Source: Strix aluco
Lineage: Eukaryota > Chordata > Aves > Strigiformes > Strigidae
Length of the DNA stretch: 64,000 bases
Direction of reading: 5' to 3'
NCBI RefSeq assembly: GCF_031877795.1
Contig: NC_133934.1
Coordinates: 105,898,610-105,962,609 of the forward strand
The notes beneath the pieces are model-generated. The model saw only the letters and a list, made by a program, of their open reading frames with translations. It searched no databases and was not told where the DNA came from. How positions within the stretch are numbered: position 1 is the first letter of the stretch; each line of letters opens with the position of its first letter. Both the position numbers and the translations under genes were made by a program. Below, in pieces: positions 56,300-64,000 of this stretch.

Positions 56300-58164
56300 T
56301 GAGAAAGTTGACAAAAATCCCCCAACCAGTCGTTACAGGTAAATCCACACCAGTCCCCCACACCTGCTCCCCAGTAATCATACCAGTACAGTGAAGATCA
56401 AAACGCAACACCAGAATGATGATAGTGTGTAACAGTCACCTGGGGAACTTAAGGCCTCGCCACCATTTTTAAAATAAAGGTATCTTTGTACTCAGGGATG
56501 GGGAGAGGATATCAAAACAGACAAGACTGGAAAAGCCCCTTTCTTGTACTTTTTAAGTTATATAAAAACAAAAGCAAAACCTTAACAGATCTACAGGCTT
56601 CAAACTGTAGGACCTAAAACTACCTTCAAATGACTTCTGTAATTCAGTCCTGTGGCATCACTGCTGTTCTGCACTGTAACAGCTTTCAAAAACGTACAAG
56701 GATAAAATGGATGCAAGGGCAGAGGAGTGGATTTGGGTTCTTAATATGGCTTTATCAAAGAATAAACAAATTAAAAGCAATCTAAACACTTGACAGTGGA
56801 ACTAACAACTCCAGGAACTTGGCAATGGCAAAGGGGAGGCAATGTACTAATGTATTTAGATGACAGGAGGTCATCTTTTCATCCTCTTTCCCATTGCCTC
56901 ATCCTGAACAACCGTTTCCTTCCTAGCAATAGATCAGATTCAGGTCAGAAATTATAAAACCATGTTTTTTTCAAAATGGTAGCCCAGGCCCAGGGCCATG
57001 ACAACCTCTTCCCTAGCCAGACTAGGCACATGACACCAGAATTCTGTGCTGCTGAACCATTTGTTCTGAAGGAATGCAGAGAAGGTGAGAGAATTTTAAT
57101 CACTGCCTAAAAACTGCAGCAGGTAAGTCCAGGAATTTAACCTCCCTATTTTTTCCCAGCCCGGCTTATTTAGCATCATGCCACCTGGACAGCTGAGAAG
57201 TGATGAGAAGCTGCTTGCTCTCTGTAGTACCGCATGGGAGAATAAGAACTCTGTTAAGGGCACAGTTCAGACTCCCCCAGATGTAGAATTAGCCTATTCC
57301 TACCCCGTACTGCTTTTCTGAGTTCATTCACATTCTTCCAACAATTCCTCTGCCAACCTGCGAAACACCCCTTGCACCCTCAGACCTCAAAGCAGGGCAC
57401 AGGCCCTCATGCTTCACACGAGCAGCAGCCCACCTTGCTTTGAGGTCTCAGAAAATGAGATTCAGCCAGCTGCCTGCTGGATAAATGCTACACTGTTAGA
57501 TGAGAAAAGTCTCCTGCTCAACATAAGACCAAGCTTCCAAGCATAACCTGCTCTTATTTGTTCTGTGACTGTATCTGACTGAGGCCTTCCATCTGCACAA
57601 AAGGCTGTTCCTGACCAAGACTTTCAGGAAAACTGCTGCATCATTTCAGAACAAGAAAGGCAAATCCAAGACACACACGTGGAGCAAGGGTGGGACCAAG
57701 GCTGGACAGCTTACTGGAGCAAAGCAGGCTTCCCCTTTCCAAGCTCAAACACGATCCCAAGCCCTCCTTCCAAGGCTCCCCTTCCTCCAGGCTGAACCAC
57801 CGTATGCTCAAGTGCCCTGACCTGTCAGCACAAAGACACCAGCTCCCACAGGGAGAAACACAGAGGTCCGCAACAGGGACCAAACCTCGGACCTCCCTCT
57901 ATCCTCAGGCCCTGCTGGACTGATGAATCCTATTGCTTTGCACTCACCTCCGTTTACACGGGGCTTAGATTCCAGCTGGTCAGAACAGGGAATCCCCCGC
58001 TCTGCCCCGGTGCTAGCTGCGTGGCACCTAAAGAGCTCAGCAGGGTCAAGTGGCTCAGAGTAACACTACAGTCACAGACAGATGGGAGACATCATCAAGC
58101 CAAGATTATAAAAGGAGAACAGACAGCGCAAAAACTTGGTGCAGCTGTCATGGAAACATCTTTT

Positions 58165-58170
58165 TTTATT
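58165..58170 (-). terminator. TMED10: Proximal TMED10 poly(A) signal AATAAA
   Basis: The first AATAAA after the TMED10 stop is at 58165-58170 (GATTAAATAAAAAAAG on the minus strand), giving a 3' UTR of about 240 nt. Confidence 0.6.
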
Positions 58171-58410
58171 TAATCACTGCCCAGGAATCCCCAAACCCAT
58201 CACAACCTCCCCCACCCTCAACATCCAACAGGATTTCACAAGTCCCCCGTTGCCTCCAATGTTTAGGCTCCCCTCCCCCTCTAGGGTCCAAATTCCTGCA
58301 GAAAAGCTCCAGTCAGTGGGTATCATCTGTGAGATGGCTCCAGGGGGCCATGGTTGGGTCCCAGCGGTGTCCAGCTGGGTCTGAGAGGAGGGGGAGGAGG
58401 ACTTGCTCCT

Positions 58411-61400
58411 TTACTCAATCAGTTTCTTGGCCTTGAAGAAGCGACGCAGGTAGAAAACCTGCCAGGTGGCCAGTCCGATGAGACAGCACATGGAGAAAAT
58501 GCTGAAGTACAGAACCCGGGTGTTTGTCGACTCTGAAACAGACAACAAACCATTGTGCGGGAGTCTGACATCACAGGATGCCCCTCAAGAGGGCAAAGTT
58601 CCCAGGATTTCCTCTCCCCACCCGTGCAAAACTTCAAAGGCAAGATATGATACAGCATGAAGGCAAGGGCACCCAAGCACCAGCAGTACTTGAGAATAAA
58701 AGCAGAGGGATCAGAAGGATAATGAGATGGAACAAGGTGAAATTGTGGTTAATGGGCAACATTAAATGGTGCAGAGTAATTCACGTTAGGAATGAAGACA
58801 GAAAGAAATGATTTCTAGAGATGGGACACACAGGACTCATTGACTGCTTCAGAAAAAGAGAAATACCAGCAGGTTTCCCCTTACTAGGAACAGAGGAGGC
58901 AGAGACCACTATAATTGCTTGATCTCCAAATGCTGTCCTAATAACACATTCAGCAGAAGTAAGGAGTCTTAGAGCTCCATCCCTCTGAAGGAGCACACAG
59001 TCTCTTACCATTCGTGTCCCTCATCTCCTCTTCTCGTTTCTTCATATAGGCAAAGTCATTAACTATGGACTCCGAAAGATCTTCCAGGCGCCTCAATTCT
59101 ACTTCCAGAGGCTTCAACTTCTCCACTTTTGCAATCTAGAAAACAGAAGAGTCAGGCAATCACTGAGCCAAAACCAAAAGCTCCCACATGGGTTTTTACT
59201 GCCAGTTTGAACCACTCCTCCTCACATACTACAGATCTGGGGCATCCTTCCCCTAGGGAAACACCTCTACAAGCCAGCAACTACCATTTCATAAAACACT
59301 ATCACTTCTCCCACCTGTTCTCTGAAACACACTTTCCTACTACCCCTCCTACACAACGGAGGAGCACAGTATGCATACAAGCACATTTCTTCCTTATTCG
59401 GCCTAATGTTAGCTTATTCACAGTTGGCTTCTGAGGAGTGGGTAGAAGAGCTTGCCACATGACTAAACCTCCAGTGAATAGAAGTCACAGAGTGAGATAC
59501 AAATGACTAACTTACATACGCATATGATAGTGTTCTATAGGCACACAGGATATTAGCACTGAGACTCGCTCTGCTGTTGCCACATACCCCAGAAATCCTG
59601 AGCAGCCTGATTCCCAGTAGTAGCGGTTTGATTACACCCACAAGAGCTCAGGGCTTTTATCACTTAGACTGATAACCTCAAGGGCAACGTATGCTCTCGG
59701 TAGGGACCACACAGCTACAAAGCGCTCCATCTGCCTCAAGCCACCAGGTGACGCTGCTGGAATACTTATGGGACCGGAGGCCTTTGAGCCAGTTGGAAAG
59801 GAAAATGCACTTCCCTCATAAAAGCTGGTTTTATAGGACATCATTTTTGTGCAGAACATGCAACCCACAGTCCTACAACTCACAGACTTTTATCCAAGAA
59901 GAAAAATCCACAGGAAATTCAATTAGAAAGCACAGTCCACAAGAGCAACTATTTAAAGTTGAATATGTAAACACATGTCCCTGCCCCAGTCTTGGCTGTA
60001 ACCTGACTACATATTATGTAAAATCTGTGACACAAAGACATTACTCAAAGGAAGCTAACTGTAATTCCTGCCACTGCTACAGCATAGGGTTTGGGTAACT
60101 CTGGTTCTCGCGCAGAATTTGTCACTATTACCAAAGAGTGACAGGCCCCCGCCATGAAGGTCAGATGCCGCGTCCCCGAGTAATGCAGCAGAAGAAAGTT
60201 ATGCTACAGAAAACACACGGAGCACCTGCAGCTCACAAGCAGTCTCACCACCACACGGGATTACTCAGACATAAGCTGCAGGGGCACCCCTCAGTGGTCC
60301 AGGTGCCAACAGGCAGGCAACAAGGTGGCCAGGGTGCAGGCATCCCCAAAACGCCACTTCCAGAGGCAGCTGCCTGCGTGTCAGAGCCCATCTGAAGAGC
60401 TGCTCGTGAGCAGGCCAGTGCCAGCTAATCAGCCATTTCACTGAAGGGTCTTCACATGACACGCGTATCCTGGCAAGCTGCAGGCCATCAAGCAGTCATC
60501 TGAGGATTTTTATGCTGAGGCGAGCTGTATATTACAGCTCTGCCTGCACAGCAGTGTCAATTCCGAGTCCGTTTGTGAGGACGGGTAGGAAACAGGAGGT
60601 TAAACCCCTCCCACTTTCTAGCCAATAGGTCGTACTGACAAAACCCTATGGCCCTGATATGCATCTGCCAGCAGAGCTTTGCTGAAAAACCGGTACCAGT
60701 GTAAGCATGCCTATGGCCCAGATTCTGCTGACACAGCTAGAGCAGCAGGTCTATAACACATACAAGGTCTCAGGCAGCTCTACTGACAAGTTAACCCTGC
60801 GTTGACTGGCTCCATTATCTTCCTGGAGGGCACTCTTCCTCATTCACAGAAGGCTACAAAGGTTCCACTGGGAAAAACCAAGGCTTGTCTGCTTCATCCT
60901 GCATCCTTTCAGCTGCTCTTAATAGGCGTAGCTAGAAACATCTGACTGCTCCTTTTAGTCCTGCATGTACTCCAAGATGCACATCATGGAACCTCTTTCA
61001 TCCCTAGTGAAGACAACTATGCACAAGTGCTCCAAGGGATTTTGTAAAAAGCCCACCAAGCATCTGTGATGGTAGAACACCATAATCCTAGGAGGAACAT
61101 CTGGACCACCAAAACAACCAAGACAACAACTCCACTGAAGTTCTCAGGGGCCACACAGATTTGTCAAAGCCTAACTCTCTTCCTAGCATAAAGAGACACG
61201 CTATAGCCAAGAATTGACAAGGAGTAGCTGATCTGGAAAGGAACCTAGATTGCCAAGCCTTCTTGGTGCCCTCTGAAAAGTCTTTTCACAGAATCACAGA
61301 ATCATTCAGGTTGGAAAAGACCCTTGCGATCATCGAGTCCAACCATCAGCCCTACTCTACAAAGTTCTCCCATATACCATATCCCCCCAAATCTCATCTA

Positions 61401-63752
61401 AACGACCCTTAAACACATCCAGGGATGGTGACTCCACCACCTCCCTGGGCAGCCTATTCCACTGTCTGACCACTCTTTCTGTGAAAAACGTTTTCCTAAT
61501 GTCCAGTCTAAACCTCCCCTGTTGCAGTTTAAAGCCATTCCCTCTTGTTCTGTCACTAATTACCTGTGAGAAGAGACCAGCACCAACCTCTCTACAATGT
61601 CCTTTCAGGTAGTTGTAGAGAGTGATGAGGTCTCCCCTTAGCCTTCTCCTCCTCAAACTAAACAGTCCCAGCTCCTTCAATCGCTTCATTTCTACTTATT
61701 GAATGGAGAAAGTTATTCCTCCCTACCCCAGAGAACAAACGTATGACACTGCCATGCAGTTAGGTTTTCTAACCCAGCTCACTCTCCCAGTTGCTTTGCT
61801 CCAAGACTGTCTGGATCTATGAAAGCTTATGAAGCCAGACTTGGACATCACCCCTCTTCTCACTCCATATATCCATGCATAAGCAGGACAGTATCAGTGA
61901 CCCTTGTTCAACTCCCTGCATCAAGTCTCCTTGCAGCAATTCAACAAGAAAAAATGGGGGATAAGACAGGTCACTGGTATCTTACAGCAGATGAACATCA
62001 CAAGCAAAAAGCTCAAAGAGGCAGCAATTCCAGGAGAGAAACCTGAGCAACAGTCCTCCCTTTCACGCCTTAAGCAGCCTGTCAAGTCAAAACCCACAAA
62101 TACTACAGCAACCTGGGGAGACAGAGGATGAAAAAAAAGAAACACACTGCAAAGCAGTGTGGCTAAACATCTGTAGCAGCTGTACAAACAGTAAACCAGT
62201 TTGAGTCCTTTGCAGACACACTGCTCAAGAAGGCTCAACACAGTGTGCCACTCTGAGAGGTCCTGACAAGTCAAGGATGCTTGTCAGTGCTGCCAAGATC
62301 TGCATTTGTTGTCAGGTAGGACTGCAAGTCTAAATTCTTCTTTTCCCATGTTTGTCCACGGACCTTTTCCATTGATCTAACTACACTGACAAGCATAATG
62401 GATACTTACTATTATTCCAAGACAAGCTGCATCAGTACAACCAGTGAGTATGTAGACATACATGCGTAAGAGAACCTTTCTGCCTAGGGACAATGTTTCT
62501 AGGTAGCACTACAGTAGTGTAACTTAAGAGTATGCCGCAGCATTGTATTTAAAGAGATTCTGTAAATATAGCCATCATAATCCTCCCAGTTATGCTCTCA
62601 GAGGTCGTCCTGTAAGATTTCATCTTGTAATACTTCAGTAGCTGCTTGCCAGGCAGCTCGTGCAATGACTGCTCTGCTCTTCTCTGACCCCAAGCACTTT
62701 CTTACTCTCCATGGAAGATGTGCTCTAGACTGACTTAAGCCATGCAGGACCAGCTAGCCCAAAGCTCAAAAGGATGTAAAAACTCCAGCATGCCCATCTT
62801 AGAAATTTGTTCCTTTTCTAACTGGCACCATACACAGCCGCCTCTGCTACCCACTCTCCTCCCTAAGGCAGCCGTCACGCTGTTATGCACCGTGGACACA
62901 GTAATCATTTGCAGGAATCTTTCTTCACCAACAACTCTCATTTTCTCAGGCACAGGCTCTATGCTGGGGGCTGACTGACCCCAAATTCTAGTGAGCCAAA
63001 AGCATAGTAGCAGCCATCAAAATTCAGCATCCAAACCAGTCAGGACTGTCCCAGCCATGAAGCAACTGCTACTCCACATAGCTGGCTCTTGGGTCTAAGA
63101 AAGCTGGGTCCTCCTAAGATGGAAATGTTTAGGCTTTATGCCTATTTGCAATGTCACGCTTTCAAACCAAATACCCATTTCACACCAGCTGCTACTCTGC
63201 CAAACACCTTTACAGCGATACACTGCCAGTTCTGAGAAATGCACAAGCACCATTTCAGAGCTGTTGAGCCAGTACATATTACAGTCAGGAAGGTAAGAAC
63301 AATAACGATGCAATTTGAGCTTTAGGAGGATCTGATATTAACCTAAAATGCCCTCTGCCGCTGGGGATGGGGAAACTTCACATCTCAGTTTCTTGTTGCC
63401 TCTAATGCCTATGCGCAGAAGCTGGGTCATGCTGTCCTAGCAAAGAAATTCACACATTAGGCTCCAGTTCCCAGAGTAAAGAATTAATTTTAGCTGATTG
63501 TCTTTTTTTTTTTTTCTTCCTCCCCTAACACACAAAGCTTCACTGGAATTGTAGGCTGCAGACAGGCTTTCATCACCGCTGGGAAAACAGCTTCCCATCA
63601 TGAGCCTCACATCTACAAACGGCATCACGTGAGTGCCGGGAAAGGGGAGCCTGCAGCGCAGGCAGCCAGGGGACATACCTCCTCGTAGTTCTTTGCTTCA
63701 ACTCCATGCTTCATATCCAGAACCACGAGCTGGTCCGGCATCCTCCCTGTTC
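58411..63752 (-). CDS. TMED10: TMED10 (p24-delta1 / p23), last three exons; 5' part outside window
   Basis: TMED10 is a type I membrane cargo receptor cycling between ER and Golgi in COPI and COPII vesicles. Three minus-strand exons are visible. 63679-63752 encodes [20 protein letters not shown] then KNYEE, the end of the GOLD domain. 59009-59135 encodes [20 protein letters not shown] and [20 protein letters not shown], the coiled stalk. 58411-58532 encodes [20 protein letters not shown] and [20 protein letters not shown], then TAA. The last exon holds the single transmembrane helix and the 12-13-residue cytosolic tail. The tail carries the diphenylalanine and dilysine signals (FF, KK) that bind coat proteins. 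All junctions are GT-AG and in phase. The match to vertebrate TMED10 is almost residue for residue. The signal peptide and most of the GOLD domain lie beyond 64000. Confidence 0.97.
61287..61692 (-). mobile_element. CR1 LINE fragment (3' end of ORF2 and tail)
   Basis: This is a minus-strand CR1 copy of about 400 bp in the TMED10 intron between exons at 63679-63752 and 59009-59135. It keeps an open 110-codon frame (61357-61689) for the very C-terminus of the CR1 ORF2 protein, with the family signatures [49 protein letters not shown] and [20 protein letters not shown]. The short 3' tail (CAACCTGAATGATTCTGTGA) follows. It is 5'-truncated and in the same sense as TMED10. The intact frame suggests a younger insertion than the copy in MLH3, or one of a different subfamily. 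Confidence 0.93.
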
Positions 63753-64000
63753 CTGGAAGCATAATGAAAGGATTCATTGTGCGAAACATTCAGCCTGCCA
63801 GGAAATCACCAGCTCTCCCCACCACTGAGGAAGAACTCACAACATCCCTCCCCTCCCTCCATGTCTGCAGCTAACTGCGGAGGCAGCACAGTCCAGCCTA
63901 AAAATACAGAGACTTCACAATAAATCCTGGCTGAAGGAGAGCCTCCCAAAGATAATGAGAACAAGCTGTAACTAAATGCACTAAGTGTGTGTAGGATGCA

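Overview
The window is nuclear DNA from a vertebrate, almost certainly a bird. Genes are split into short exons with GT-AG introns, promoters sit in CpG islands, and the only sizeable interspersed repeats are two 5'-truncated CR1 LINEs, the dominant avian retroposon. Their 3' tails (CATTCTGTGATTCTATGAT type) and reverse-transcriptase reading frames are easy to recognise. No bacterial, phage, CRISPR or operon-like structure is present. The species cannot be fixed from sequence alone.

Five protein-coding genes are present, in the order and orientation known from human 14q24.3. From left to right they are MLH3 (-, 3' end outside the window), ACYP1 (-, complete), ZC2HC1C (+, complete), NEK9 (-, complete, 22 coding exons) and TMED10 (-, last three exons only). 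I rebuilt the exons by eye, using splice sites, codon phase and remembered vertebrate protein sequences. The NEK9 model gives 965 codons plus stop with every junction in phase. ACYP1 gives 99 residues, ZC2HC1C about 497, and the visible part of MLH3 about 1266.

Layout: 1-3253, MLH3 intron without a recognisable exon. 3254-16964, MLH3 exons 8 to 2, with a CR1 at 10116-11098. 17580-18260, CpG island, probable MLH3 promoter. 18300-19520, ACYP1. 19170-20110, CpG island shared head-to-head by ACYP1 and ZC2HC1C. 19900-22732, ZC2HC1C, with its 3' UTR probably running to about 24.9 kb. 24900-26580, tail-to-tail intergenic spacer. 26580-51713, NEK9 and its 2.4 kb 3' UTR. 51165-51970, NEK9 CpG-island promoter. 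52000-56270, intergenic. 56290-64000, TMED10 3' UTR(s), last three exons, and an intron carrying a second CR1.

The genes do not form one pathway. MLH3 acts in mismatch repair and meiotic crossover resolution, ACYP1 is a small acylphosphatase, ZC2HC1C is a little-studied zinc-finger and coiled-coil protein, NEK9 is a mitotic kinase with an RCC1 propeller, and TMED10 is a p24 cargo receptor of the early secretory pathway. Their neighbourhood is conserved vertebrate synteny. I found no convincing undescribed system. The points most worth a look are the frame-neutral 72-nt MLH3 exon that holds the endonuclease motif, the shared ACYP1/ZC2HC1C promoter, and a few unexplained islands and simple repeats in introns.
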